A stretch of 64,000 bases of DNA, from the NCBI GenBank assembly GCA_934351925.1, contig CAKRJT010000004.1:62001-126000 (forward strand). Direction: 5' to 3'. Source of the stretch: an uncultured Lachnospiraceae bacterium. GTDB lineage: Bacteria > Bacillota > Clostridia > Lachnospirales > Lachnospiraceae. The translations under genes and the position numbers were made by a program. The notes beneath the pieces are model-generated. The model made no database searches, was not told the origin of the DNA, and saw only the letters and a list, made by a program, of their open reading frames with translations. Below, piece after piece: positions 10,026-21,500 of the stretch (position 1 is the first letter of the stretch; each line of letters opens with the position of its first letter).

Positions 10026-10050
10026 GGCATCTGCCCGGGCTTTTTGTTTT
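10010..10050 (+). terminator. Terminator after MATE gene
   Basis: AAAACAAAAAGC pairs with GCTTTTTGTTTT around a GC-rich inner hairpin, and the 3' arm supplies the T-run. It overlaps the MATE stop codon. Confidence 0.8.
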
Positions 10051-10123
10051 GTGATGAATATGCAGCAGTTTCTTACAACAAATTGTGGGATTTTTAAAGG
10101 GTTTTTAAAGTATTATTTTTACA

Positions 10124-10152
10124 TTGCCTGCATTAAAGCGCTGTGATAAACT
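10124..10152 (+). promoter_or_regulatory. Candidate promoter for the DUF3169-like gene
   Basis: TTGCCT and TAAACT are separated by 17 bp, about 100 bp before the next start codon. The elements are moderate matches. Confidence 0.35.
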
Positions 10153-10253
10153 GTTAGTGGATGTTATCAGAGCAGGATAAGGTATTAAAACAGCAGTTAG
10201 TTTAGTTAGGCTTTAATACATAATCAGAAAAATGTGGGGGCAGAAAGAAAAGT

Positions 10254-11048
10254 ATGGAAGGAAAAAAGAATGTAAATGGCAAAAAAGGAACAGCCGGAAA
10301 TATAGTGATTTTTCTTGCTATAATGCTTGCAAGCATGGTCGGCGGATTTATTATTGGAGCAGCGATAAGCTATTTCAAGGAAAAAGGGGTTGATTATGAG
10401 GGAATTGCAGGCTATATAAGTGCTCTTGTTATGAAGGTGCTTCCGTGGTTCTATGTGGGGCTCAGTGTTGTGTCGGCACTTACGGCTTTTATCATATTTA
10501 TAGTGTTTAACAGGCGTGCGGCTGCCTGGGACGGCGAGGATGAGGAGGAGATAGAGCAGATAGAGGCAGGGCTTGGTAATCCTCTTGCGATTGCCAATTC
10601 CATGATGATATTCAATATGCTGCTGTTTTCAATGCATGTGTGGAATACGCTGTGCATGGATGCATCCTCATCCGCGGGAAGTAAGGTGTTCGGAATTATT
10701 ATTTTTATTATTAATTATGCATGGATAGTTGTGGTGAGCAGACTTACTGTGGAGCTTGAGAAAAAGCTCAATCCCGAGAAGAAGGGCGATATCCTCGAGA
10801 CCAACTTCTCCAGAAAGTGGGAGGAGAGCTGTGACGAGGCGCAGAAGATGATAATATATGAGGCAGGATATAGGGCGTACCGCGCGGGAGCGAAGGCGTG
10901 TACATTTGTATGGCTGGTGACATTTATCAGCATGTTTATGTTCAATACAGGACTTATGCCGGTGTTCACGGTGTGCATAATCTGGTTTGTAATGCTGATA
11001 TGTTACACAGTCGAGTCAGGGAAGCTCGAGAGGAATATGTACAGGTAA
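10254..11048 (+). CDS. DUF3169-like membrane protein
   Basis: This 264-residue protein has a short basic N-terminus, two hydrophobic segments (about 15-40 and 60-85), an acidic loop (EDEEEIEQIEAGLGNPLAIA), and further membrane segments around 110-170 and 215-255. The tract RKWEESCDEAQKMIIYEAGY matches what I recall of the DUF3169 family, whose function is unknown. The ATG lies downstream of a weak purine-rich site (GTGGGGGCAGAAAGAAAAGT). It sits alone between the terminator of the MATE operon and the promoter of the oxidoreductase gene, so context gives no functional clue. Confidence 0.65.
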   Translation: MEGKKNVNGKKGTAGNIVIFLAIMLASMVGGFIIGAAISYFKEKGVDYEGIAGYISALVMKVLPWFYVGLSVVSALTAFIIFIVFNRRAAAWDGEDEEEIEQIEAGLGNPLAIANSMMIFNMLLFSMHVWNTLCMDASSSAGSKVFGIIIFIINYAWIVVVSRLTVELEKKLNPEKKGDILETNFSRKWEESCDEAQKMIIYEAGYRAYRAGAKACTFVWLVTFISMFMFNTGLMPVFTVCIIWFVMLICYTVESGKLERNMYR

Positions 11049-11125
11049 CGGTAGGCACTGCCGTAGGTGGCGGCTGGTCTGGATTGATTTAATACGTTAA
11101 ATATAAAAACTTCACAGTTTGTTAA

Positions 11126-11154
11126 TTGTATAATACTTACAAAAATGTTATAAT
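11126..11154 (+). promoter_or_regulatory. Sigma-A promoter for first flavin oxidoreductase
   Basis: TTGTAT and a perfect TATAAT are separated by 17 bp, about 48 bp upstream of the start codon. Confidence 0.6.
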
Positions 11155-11202
11155 ATATCTATCATTTTTTGGTGAAAACCGAGCATGAACGGAGGGATAT
11201 GT

Positions 11203-13119
11203 ATGAACAATTTTCCACACCTGTTTGAACCCATTCAGATAGGTAAAACGACTGTGAAGAACAGAATTTTTATGCCGCCGCTGTCCACTAATCTGGCGGA
11301 TAAGGGCTATGTGACGGACGCGCTTGTAGAGCATTACTCCAACAGGGCAAGGGGAGGTGTCGGGCTTATCGTGACAGAGGTTACGACGGTTGAGCCGACC
11401 TACACCTACCTTCCGGGAGATATGTCGATATACGATGACTCGTATATTCCCGGCTGGAAGAAGCTTGTGGACGCTGTGCATAAGTATGACACGAAGATAC
11501 TCTCGCAGCTTTTCCACCCTGCGTACATGGCGTTTCCTGTACCGGGGACACCACAGCTTATAGCTCCGTCGAATGTGGGACCGTATTATGCGAAGTCGGC
11601 ACCGAGGGCTGTCACGGTTGAGGAGCTGCATGTGCTGGTAAGGCAGTTCGGCGAGGCGGCACTCAGGTTTAAGAAGGCTGGCGGAGACGGAGTGGAAATC
11701 CAGTGTGCACATGCGCATGGTCTGCTGGGCGGATTCCTGACACCGCTCTACAATAAGAGAACGGATGAGTATGGCGGTGACATTAACGGAAGACTCAGAC
11801 TTACCCTGGAGGTTATAAGGGAGGTCAGAAAGCAGTGCGGGGATGATTTTATAATCGATGTCCGCATATCCGGAGATGAGTACAGTGAGGGCGGTCTCAC
11901 ACTGAATGACATGATATATGTGTCGAAGCAGCTTGAGAAGGAGGGTGTTGATTTCCTGCATGTATCCGGCGGTAATACTATAAAGAGAGGAAGCTCAATG
12001 CCGGCACCGGGAACATCACCTGCACCTCATGCACATGCGAGCGAGGAGATAAGAAAGCATGTACATATTCCTGTTGCCACGGTTGCCAGAATAAATGAAC
12101 CGTGGGTTGCAGAGGAGCTTATCGCAGATGGCAAGGCGGATATCTGCATGATAGGACGGGCTAATCTGTGCGACAGTGAATTTGCCAACAAGGCGCGCGA
12201 GGGAAGGACGGACGATATACGCCCATGTATCGGCTGCGGAAGATGCCTCACGGGAATAATGTTCGGCAAGCCTATAGCGTGTACGGTGAATCCGTCTGTC
12301 GAGACGAATGATATTGATGAGGCTGACGTAAAGAAAAAGGTCCTTGTCATCGGAGGCGGCCCTGCCGGAATGGAAGCTGCCTATGTCGCGAAGAAGCGCG
12401 GACATGAGGTTGTGCTCTGTGAGAAGGAGAAGGAGCTTGGAGGACTGTTAAGACTTGCGGCTGTGCCTATCAGCAAGCAGGAGCTATGCAAGGTCATCAA
12501 GTTCATGGCACGGCGTCTTAATAATGAAGGAATTGACGTGAGAACGGGCTGTGAGGTGACACCTCAGATGCTTGAGGATGAGTTTAAGGACTACGAGATT
12601 ATATGCTCGACAGGTGCGAAGCCTAAGGAGATAGAGGCCTTTAAGCAGTTTAAGCAGACGATGACGGCGGACGATATCCTCTCGGGAAGGAAGTTCCCGG
12701 GCAGGAAGATAGTCATTCTCGGCGGCGGTTCGGTCGGCTGTGAGACTGCGGACTACCTTGCACCGCTGGTTAATGACCTTTTCCCTGCCAACAGGGATGT
12801 GACAGTTATCGAGATGACAGGTTCGCTTATGACAGGTGAGGGCGGAGCTGCCAAGAGCCGTCTTACGCAGCGTCTTATGAGCAAGGGCGTGAAGCTTCTG
12901 CTCAATGCCCAGGTTAAGAAGGTGGATGAGAGCACCATCACCTACGAGCAGGACGGTGAGGAGCACACGATAAAGGATGCCGACACGCTGGTGTTTGCCG
13001 TCGGCTACACACCGACTAAGGTGGAGTATGAGAACGCGCACTATATCGGAGACTGCGGTAAGGTAGGAAATCTTAAGGACGCAATAAGCGGGGCTTATCA
13101 GCTTGCGAAGTCGTTGTAA
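11203..13119 (+). CDS. OYE/enoate-reductase-like NADH:flavin oxidoreductase (FMN, 4Fe-4S, FAD)
   Basis: This 638-residue protein has the three-part plan of 2,4-dienoyl-CoA reductase, enoate reductase and BaiCD enzymes. The TIM barrel for FMN spans about 1-335 (FEPIQIGKTTVKNRIFMPP; NKRTDEYGGDINGR). A 4Fe-4S site follows with C342-x2-C345-x2-C348-x11-C360. The FAD/NAD(P)-binding domains show VLVIGGGPAGMEAAY and IVILGGGSVGCETA. The start at 11203 is preferred because GGAGGG precedes it; the ATG at 11185 is upstream of that site. The barrel segment that usually reads VEIHxAHGYL is VEIQCAHAHGLLGGF here, so the usual catalytic region is altered and the substrate cannot be assigned. Inferred role: reduction of an activated C=C or similar bond with NADH. 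It is a paralogue of the next gene. Confidence 0.88.
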   Translation: MNNFPHLFEPIQIGKTTVKNRIFMPPLSTNLADKGYVTDALVEHYSNRARGGVGLIVTEVTTVEPTYTYLPGDMSIYDDSYIPGWKKLVDAVHKYDTKILSQLFHPAYMAFPVPGTPQLIAPSNVGPYYAKSAPRAVTVEELHVLVRQFGEAALRFKKAGGDGVEIQCAHAHGLLGGFLTPLYNKRTDEYGGDINGRLRLTLEVIREVRKQCGDDFIIDVRISGDEYSEGGLTLNDMIYVSKQLEKEGVDFLHVSGGNTIKRGSSMPAPGTSPAPHAHASEEIRKHVHIPVATVARINEPWVAEELIADGKADICMIGRANLCDSEFANKAREGRTDDIRPCIGCGRCLTGIMFGKPIACTVNPSVETNDIDEADVKKKVLVIGGGPAGMEAAYVAKKRGHEVVLCEKEKELGGLLRLAAVPISKQELCKVIKFMARRLNNEGIDVRTGCEVTPQMLEDEFKDYEIICSTGAKPKEIEAFKQFKQTMTADDILSGRKFPGRKIVILGGGSVGCETADYLAPLVNDLFPANRDVTVIEMTGSLMTGEGGAAKSRLTQRLMSKGVKLLLNAQVKKVDESTITYEQDGEEHTIKDADTLVFAVGYTPTKVEYENAHYIGDCGKVGNLKDAISGAYQLAKSL

Positions 13120-13283
13120 GCAGCCAGTCGGAACACATTTTAACTTATTTGGAAACGCAGTGATGCATAATCGACTAAAATATAGCCGATAAGTATTGAC
13201 GTTTTTAAAAGAGTTCGATGTGCATTATGGTAAAATTAAGCAGCTTTGTATATTAAAAAATATCTTTTAAGGGAGAATTATGT

Positions 13284-15290
13284 ATGGACAACAGATTATT
13301 AGAACCGATTAAGGTAGGAAAGCTCACATTTAAGAACAGAATCATGTTTCCGCCGCTCACAACGGGCTATGAGGAGAGGGATGGTTCTATCGGTGATAGA
13401 AGCTTAAGCTTTTACGAGAGGCTTGCAAAGGGCGGAACGGCATATGTTGTGATAGGGGACGTGGCTCCTGTGAGAACAGCCTCACCTACGCCGAAGCTCT
13501 ATGATGACAGCCAGATACCTGTGTATAAGAAGCTTGCCGACACACTCCACGCGTATGACTGCAAGGTGGCATTACAGTTATTCCACCCTGAGTATGATGT
13601 GCCGGGTGTGGGCAGAATGATTATGCAGGCAGGAATGGCAAGACAGGCGGCAGCTAAGGCACAGACCGAGGGAAACACCGATGAGGCGGCTAAGCAGACA
13701 CAGCTTGCTGAGCAGCTTACCAAGGATGCCTATGCGAAGCTTCATCATGACATGCAGCACTTTGTGAGCGAGGCAAGTGTTGAACAGCTCGGGCAGATTA
13801 AGGACAGCATTGCGGCGTGTGCTAAGAGAGCGGCGCAGGCGGGCATAGATGCGATAGAGGTACACGGAGACCGCCTTGTCGGTTCCCTCTGCTCTAAGGT
13901 GTTAAATCATAGAACCGATGAGTACGGCGGAAGCTTTGAGAACAGAGTGCGGTATGCACTTGAGGTTGTTAAGGCTATCAAGGAGGCTGCACCTGAGCTT
14001 ATGATTGAGTACAAGCTTCCTATTATAACCGTGAACCCTGACGGTACCCTGCGCGGAAAGGGCGGCTTGGAGGCTGACGAGGGTGTTGAGTTTGCAAAGC
14101 TTCTTGAGAAAGCGGGAGTTGATATGATACAGGTGGCGCAGGCGAACCATACAGGAAACATGGGCGATACCATACCGCCTATGGGCGATGTGCCATACAA
14201 CTGGACTCTCCCTGTTGCAAGCCGTGTAAAGAAGGCTGTCTCTATACCTGTTGCCACGGTGGGACGTGTGGTATCGGTTGCTGCAGGTGAGAAGATACTT
14301 GAGGACGGAGATGCAGATATAATTGCATACGGACGTTCGCTTCTGACCGACCCTGACATTGCGAATAAGGCGGCAGCGGGTGAGTGTATCCGTGAATGTC
14401 TCAACTGTAACAAGGGCTGTGTAGATGCCATTCAGGGGCGCAGATACATATCCTGTGTGCTCAATGCAGAGAACGGAAATGAGGCGGCAGTTTCAATTAA
14501 GCCTTCCGAGGGTGTGAAGAAGGTTGCCGTGGTAGGTGCCGGAATAGCAGGTCTTGAGGCTGCCAGAGTTGCTGCAAAGCGTGGACACAGTGTAACGGTA
14601 TTTGAAAAGAGCGGCAGAATCGGCGGACAGATTAACATTGCCGCAGTGCCTCCTAGAAAGAGCGAGATTTTAAGGTCGGTTGAGTACTATAAGAATATTC
14701 TGCCTTCGCTTAACGTAGGTATTAAGCTTAATACAGAGGTATCAGCGGCAGAGCTTAATGGTTTTGACAAGGTTATAATTGCAGTCGGAGCCCATAACAT
14801 GGATTTACCTATGCCTGTTGATTCGGACAGAGTTGTATCATCCTGGGATGTGCTTAACGGGCTTGAGGTTTCGGGAACCTGTGCAGTTCTTGGCGGTGGT
14901 CTTGTGGGTACTGAGACTGCTGAGTATCTTGCACAGAAGGGGCTTGACGTAAGCATTGTTGAGATGATGGATAAGATTGCGTCAGGTGAGTCGTCGACAG
15001 TTATGCCTCTGATAACGAAGGATTTTATGGCTCATAATGTGAAGCAGTATGTAAATACAAAGGTAAATTCCATAAAGGACAATACGATAAATGCCATAAA
15101 TACACAGGATGGTTCAGAGGTGATAATCAAGGCAGATACGATAGTAAATGCTCTCGGTTCCAAGAAGAATGTTTTCGATGTATCGGGTATTACTGTTCCG
15201 TATGTGCTTGCGGGTGATTGCAGCGGTGAGAGGACGGCAGATATATCGGCAGCTATACGAAGCGGATATAATGCGGGAAACGGGATATAA
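13284..15290 (+). CDS. Second OYE/enoate-reductase-like flavin oxidoreductase, with barrel insertion
   Basis: This is a 668-residue paralogue of the preceding gene with the same order: FMN barrel (LEPIKVGKLTFKNRIMFPPL), 4Fe-4S cysteines at about C372-x2-C375-x3-C379-x11-C391, then FAD (VAVVGAGIAGLEAARVAAK) and NAD(P) (CAVLGGGLVGTETAEYLA) domains. Compared with its neighbour it has an Ala/Gln-rich helical insertion of roughly 50 residues near positions 112-165, and the barrel motif is AIEVHGDRLVGSL instead of the usual HGYL form. The 164-bp gap from the first gene has no obvious terminator, so co-transcription is possible. The ATG has AAGGGAGAATT upstream. The substrate is unknown; a gut xenobiotic, steroid or plant phenolic is possible but unproven. 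Confidence 0.87.
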   Translation: MDNRLLEPIKVGKLTFKNRIMFPPLTTGYEERDGSIGDRSLSFYERLAKGGTAYVVIGDVAPVRTASPTPKLYDDSQIPVYKKLADTLHAYDCKVALQLFHPEYDVPGVGRMIMQAGMARQAAAKAQTEGNTDEAAKQTQLAEQLTKDAYAKLHHDMQHFVSEASVEQLGQIKDSIAACAKRAAQAGIDAIEVHGDRLVGSLCSKVLNHRTDEYGGSFENRVRYALEVVKAIKEAAPELMIEYKLPIITVNPDGTLRGKGGLEADEGVEFAKLLEKAGVDMIQVAQANHTGNMGDTIPPMGDVPYNWTLPVASRVKKAVSIPVATVGRVVSVAAGEKILEDGDADIIAYGRSLLTDPDIANKAAAGECIRECLNCNKGCVDAIQGRRYISCVLNAENGNEAAVSIKPSEGVKKVAVVGAGIAGLEAARVAAKRGHSVTVFEKSGRIGGQINIAAVPPRKSEILRSVEYYKNILPSLNVGIKLNTEVSAAELNGFDKVIIAVGAHNMDLPMPVDSDRVVSSWDVLNGLEVSGTCAVLGGGLVGTETAEYLAQKGLDVSIVEMMDKIASGESSTVMPLITKDFMAHNVKQYVNTKVNSIKDNTINAINTQDGSEVIIKADTIVNALGSKKNVFDVSGITVPYVLAGDCSGERTADISAAIRSGYNAGNGI

Positions 15291-15345
15291 TATTTTCTTA
15301 GGAAAATAATTTGAAATTTTAACTAAATGAATAAAAAAATAATAA

Positions 15346-15382
15346 AAATACAAGTGGAAGGGCTGTCCACTTGTATTTTTTT
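15346..15382 (+). terminator. Terminator after flavin oxidoreductase pair
   Basis: AAATACAAGTGGA pairs with TCCACTTGTATTT around a short loop, followed by a T-run. Confidence 0.85.
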
Positions 15383-15512
15383 AAGTACATGGTTCTGTGT
15401 GCTACCACTTTAATATGTTAGCAACTTGCCATAATGAAAAAAGTATGCTACCATATATTGTGTTTTGTACATTGACAAAACTATAACAAATGGAGACAAG
15501 GAGAAAAAGGAC

Positions 15513-18500
15513 ATGAAGAAACGGTTGTTTAGCGGTTTCCTCGCTCTTATGATGGTATTTACATTGGTAAATCCAATGTCATTTACTGCAAGAGCAGATG
15601 AGAATACCGTTGAAGAGACGCAGGTACAGTCTGACGAGAGTACCGTTGAAGAGACACAGGTACAGTCCGACGAGAGTACTGTTGGAGAGACACAGGTACA
15701 GTCCGACGAGAGTACTGTTGAAGAGACACAGGTACAGTCTGGCGAGAGTACTGTTGAAGAGACACAGGTACAGTCTGGCGAGAGTACTGTTGGAGAGACA
15801 CAGGTACAGTCGGATGACAGTACAGTTGATGGTATATTTAAGAATGTGCAGGCTGAGGAGGTCAGCGGAACCCCGCGTCTGGATGCTATTTCCGGAAATA
15901 TTGGCAATTCAGCCGAAGACAGACCTGTAAGCTACCGCGATGATGAGATGGTTACAATCATCGTTGAGCTTGAGGAGGCTCCGCTTATGGATGCTTATGT
16001 CATGAATCCGTATACAGTTAGAGACGATGAGACTGCCGGAGAGGCAGTGGCAGAGTTCCTCGCAAGCGATGCGGCAATGCAGGCAGCAGACGAGCTTCGC
16101 AGTGAACAGCAGGCACTTTTTAATGAGATACAGGCAATGCAGCCGGCAGTTATGAGCACGGAGGAGGATGAGACTTTATCTCTTGTTACACTTACGGCAC
16201 AGTGGACTGTTCTTGTAAACGGTATGGCTGTAAAAGCGCCTTATGGTATGCTTGCAGGAATCAGGGAGCTTGACGGAGTAAAACGTGCTTATGTCGAGCA
16301 TACATATGACGAGCCGGATGAGCCTGTGACTGCGGCAGGCGCTATCGCAGGCTACAGTTATGACATGGTTCATCTTAGCGAGGCATGGGAGGCAGGCTAT
16401 ACAGGCAAGGGACTTCTCGTTGCAGTTCTTGACACAGGTGTTGATATCGAGAGTGCAGCATGGTTTGATGATGAGAAGAATGAGAATGTATTCGGAATAC
16501 GTCGTGTGCACGAGGCATTCCGCGACAATTCATTTAAGTCAGACGTTAAGGACAGTGAACTCCGTTATACGAAGGAGTCACTCTTAAGTTTCCTTTCAGA
16601 TAAGAAGCTTAACGCTAACAGCATGAGTGCTGCCAGCAATGAGGATATGTATAAGACGCGCAAGGTTCCGTTTGCATTTGACTATGCCGGAGAGGCAGAT
16701 TCCTATACAGGTGAGATTATCGGTGGAGATGTCAATGTCCGCAACACAAGCAGCGACCATGGTACCCATGTATCAGGTACAATTGCAGGCTATGCAAAGA
16801 ACGATGAAGGTCGGGTGCTGTTTTCAGGAGTTGCGCCTGATGCCCAGCTTATGATGATGAAGGTGTTTTCGGATGTTGGCGGTGGTGCTACGGACAGTTC
16901 AATATTAAAGGCACTTGAAGATACAATGGTTCTGGGTGCAGATATTGTCAATCTGTCACTTGGTTCAGATAATGGTTTTTCACAGGATGATACAGTGAAC
17001 AATGAGGTATATGCGCGTATGGAGCAGGCAGGAATTATTCTTATGACTTCTGCCGGAAACAGCGAGACCTCACCTTCGATGGGTAACGAGCTCGGTGGAC
17101 TCAACGAGAGCAAAAATCCTGATATTTCAGTGATTTCTGCCCCTGCCGTATATCCATCTAACCTTGCTGTCGCTTCCGTAAACAGCAGTGTTGATTTGCT
17201 CAGCATATTAAAGTGGGGCGATATGGAGATTGGTTATTCAGACCCTACTTCAATAGCCATGAAGAGTAAGTTCGCAGGCAAGGGTGAATTTGTTGTATAT
17301 GATGCAGGCTACGGTACATATGATGACTATCAGAAGGCAGGCTTTGATACAGGTTACAATGGAGGCAAGACAGGTATTGCGCTTGTAAAGCGTGGCGGAA
17401 CAGATTACAGTGGTAATCCGCTCTCATTTGTGACAAAGATTAATAACGCAAGCAGCTTTTCAGGTGTAAATTACCGCGGAGAGTCATACGGTGTTCTCGC
17501 TGTAATCATCTATGACAGCGATTCAGAGACAAATACACTTATAAACATGAGCACGGACGGAACTTCACTCACCTCTGCATTTATCGGTGGTAAGGACGGA
17601 GCCGCTATGGTTGAGGCTCTCAAGAACGGTGAAGAGGTCAAGATTTCCGTAGAGCAGAATGACAAGGTTGTAAGCTGGAGCGATGCAGGAAACATGAGTT
17701 CCTTCACTTCATGGGGAGCAGGTGCTTCACTTGAGCTCAAGCCTGAGATAACGGCGCCTGGCGGAAATATCTGGTCAACTATCGTGGATCAGACCTACCA
17801 GGGCGGTGCAGGCGTATATAACGACTACACAGGTTCTTACGGAATGATGAGTGGTACATCGATGGCAGCACCTCATATGTCAGGTCTTGCAGCCATTGTG
17901 CGTCAGTATGTCGATGCCAATATGGTTTCATTAGAATCAAAGCATGACAATGCGGCAATAGCAAGCAAGCTCCTCGTGAGCACGGCTGTCCCTACGGTTG
18001 AGAACGGAGTATATGTCTCTCCGCGTCGTCAGGGTGCAGGTATTGTAAATGTTGCAGCGGCAATCACTTCTCCTGCATATATCGATGTCGAGGACAAGCT
18101 TGTAGGTAAGCTTGAGCTTGGCGACGATATTGACTGGACCGGAAGCTATGATTTGAAATTCAATGTAGTGAATGTATCAGACAAGGCACAGACCTACAGC
18201 ATAAGCGCTTCGATTTTACGCCCTGACACGGCAGAGCAGGACGGCATGACCATGGTGCTTGAGCAGGATGTGCTCGTAAAGAAGGTTGACCTTGGTAAAG
18301 TTACGGTTCCTGCAAAGTCAACAGTTGAGGTGTCTAAGAATGTCAGCCTTACGGCTGAGGAGATAGCAGCAATAAGAGCGCTCTTCCCTAACGGTACATT
18401 TGTAGAGGGCTTCATCTCCCTCACATCAGCAGATGAGGCGGTTCCGCAGCTCGGACTTCCTATGCTTGCATTTATAGGTGACTGGACGGCAGCTCCTATT

Positions 18501-21500
18501 TTTGATGAGGCCAACTGGTTTGATGAACCTGAGGATGGAAGCGATGTAAACAACAATCATTATGCACTTGGTGTAAATGTAATGGGCAGCACGGTTCAGA
18601 ACAACGGTGAGGTTGTCAACTTTATCAATGTTGGCCAGAACCCGTTCGGAAACAGCATTACGGAGACAAGCACACAGACTGTATTCCATCAGGGCAACTT
18701 CACTATATCACCGGATGGCAATGGCTATCTTGACAGCTTTGATGATTTGGAACTCTATCAGCTTCGAGATGCTAAGCTCATCGTGAGCGAGGTACATGAT
18801 AAGGAGACGGGTGAGCTTTATTATCGTGATTTCCTTTCGTACATGCCAAGAAGTGTTTACAACAGCGGTTACGGTGTTGTAATTCCATACACAATATACT
18901 ATTTTACAAACGGCTGGAAGGGTACAGACCTTGATGGAAATGTACTTCCAAACGGAACACAGTGTATATACTCAATAGTTGCATACGGCGACGGCGATTA
19001 CGGCGACAAGGCATACGATGATGAGGCAGGACGTGATGTTACTGATTTTGAGTCCTTCAAGGATGGCAAGGAGCCTACCTTCAACGGACATGCTATGGAC
19101 AAGACAGGTGATACGCTTACATTTGATGTATTGGTTGATACAGAGGCGCCTAAACTTGTAAATAACTGTGTAACCTTCTATGAGCAGGATGGACGCACTT
19201 ACATGACAGGTACGGTTGAGGACGGAAATGGTTCCATAGCCTCGATAGAGGTTGACCCACAGATAAGCCGTACATATACAGCCTCAAACGGTAAGGAAGT
19301 TACAGAGTACAGCATTGATATGAACAATCCTTTCCTTGAGGAGACAATCTATGATGAGGATACTCATACATTTACCTTTACGGCAGATGTTACAGAGTAC
19401 AAGGGTTACTACAACTGGACAGGAAATGTATTCCTCTCATGTGGTGATTACGGTGCTAATGACCGCACCTATGCTATCTGTGTAAACGCAGAGTCAGGAC
19501 TTGTGCTTTCACAGAAGTCAGCACTTTTATATCCGGGTCAGGAATTTGACCTCAGCGTAAACAACAACACAGGTTCAAACGATGCAATAACAAGAACTTC
19601 AAGCAATCCTGAGGTTGCTAAGGTTGATGAGTTTGGACATGTTACCGCTGTTTCGGCAGGTCAGGCAGTTATAACTGTTTCGAACGGAACTTCCAGTGCG
19701 ATATGTATAGTTGCCGTAAAAGAAAGACCTACACAGGTAGAGGATTTCAAACTTTCAATCGACAGTTTCTCAGGACTTAAGCCAAATGGTTCGATCACTG
19801 TCAAGGTAGAGGATATGATACCGGCAGATGTTGAGATTAATCAGATCGAATGGAAAGTATACGAGGATGATGAAGACTGGGCAGGTCTTGTAAATGTATA
19901 TAAGGACAGCTCGGATGCATTCACCGGACGTATAGAACTTACCGCATCAGGCTCCTCGGATTTAATCCCTGCCGGAAGCGGATACCTTGAGGTTACAATT
20001 AACGGGGTTACCCGTAAGATGACATTTGATTGGGAAGATTTATATACTTCTTCAACACAGGATGATTTAAGTTCCGATGCATACTACAATGAGCAGACGG
20101 TATATGTAGAGACAGGTGAGACTGCAACACTTATTGCAAAGTATATGCAGAATCATTCGTTTATTCCGATTAAGCTCTGCACGGCTGAGGGATATGTAGA
20201 CGGAAGCTATGATAATCCACTGACAGATGCAGCAGGTCTTGTTCTTGACGGACCGGACTTCTCCGCAACGGATGTTGATTGGAGCGGTAAGCTCGTGAAC
20301 AAAGAGAATTATGCTCTTCCTGAGTCAATCAGAGTATTCTTCAGATATGATTATGGGTATGAGTATGAATTGACACAGAATGCCCAGTACAGCGGCTATA
20401 CCTATGATAATACAACAGGTGTAATTACCTTCCGTGCTCCTTCAGGAAGCGGTACAACGGTTGTAATCCGTGCGGACGGTGTTGCAAGCGAGGGTGCTGC
20501 GGCAGGTGAGCTGTCAGGCGAGGTTTACACAAGACCTGATGGCACATATGGACCGTTTGACTGGAATTTAACAGGCGGTCAGGGAAAGCTTGAGACAGCA
20601 GAGAATGTGAATGTCAACTATTCAGTGAAGAATGTGGCATATTTTACACCGGATGCACCTGGCGTAAGCTATATCACAGCCACTAGCAAGGATGGTAAGT
20701 ACCATGTTAACTTTGCAGTTGTAAGCACGGCTGTCAAGGCGGATGTGATAACGCTCAATACCAACAGCTCAGAGCTGAATATTGGAGATGAACTTGCACT
20801 TACAGCAGCACTTTCACCTGAACCTTCAATTTCAGATGATGCAGCGTTGGTATGGGTATCATACAACCCGGAGGTTGCAAGCGTTGATGCAAACGGCGTG
20901 GTAACAGCTCATTCTGCAGGCTATGCATTTATTTCAGTATATACGGCAGTGAACAATGGTGTATCAAGTTACTGCATGGTGAAGGTACTTCCGGGTGCAG
21001 AGCATACACACTTCTTCGGAACAGAGTGGAAGTATGACGAGAACAGCCATTGGCATGAATGTGTTGCTGAGGGCTGCGATGGCACAATTGCTGACAAGGC
21101 AGAGCATACAGCAGGTGACTGGATTGTTGACAAGGAGGCCACAACAGAGGCTGCCGGACTCAGACATAAGGAGTGTACCGTATGCCATTATGTAATGGAG
21201 ACACAGGTTATCGATAAGATTGAAAAGCCAACGGAGGAGCCGACAGAGAAGCCAACAGAGACACCATCTGAGAAGCCGACAGAAAAGCCGACAGAGAAGC
21301 CTTCAGAAGCTCCGACAGTGGAACCTACTGCTCCTTCAAAGCCTGCAGCAGGTAACATAATTAAGACGGATTCCGTTTCAACAGATAATGCGTCAAAGTA
21401 CGATTTTGGTATAGCCAACGGCACATCGGATCTGATGGAGAAGGTACTCTCTGACGCACAGAAGGCACGAGTTGCCAACGGTGAGTCTGCTGAGATTTTC

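Noticed and set aside
11137..11961. Long minus-strand reading frame inside the first oxidoreductase gene
   Set aside because: It is antisense to a well-supported gene, has no ribosome site and encodes an Arg/His-rich composition typical of a shadow frame.
12484..13041. Long minus-strand reading frame inside the same gene
   Set aside because: Same reason: antisense shadow with no recognisable motif.
13196..13236. TTGACG element before the second oxidoreductase gene as a promoter
   Set aside because: No -10 box lies at 16-18 bp; the closest is at about 24 bp.
15597..15812. Possible CRISPR array
   Set aside because: The repeats are contiguous with no unique spacers and are in frame with a protein.
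15583..15907. Repetitive minus-strand and out-of-frame reading frames across the 36-bp repeats
   Set aside because: They arise because the repeat unit lacks stops in several frames; only the plus-strand frame has signal peptide and protease context.
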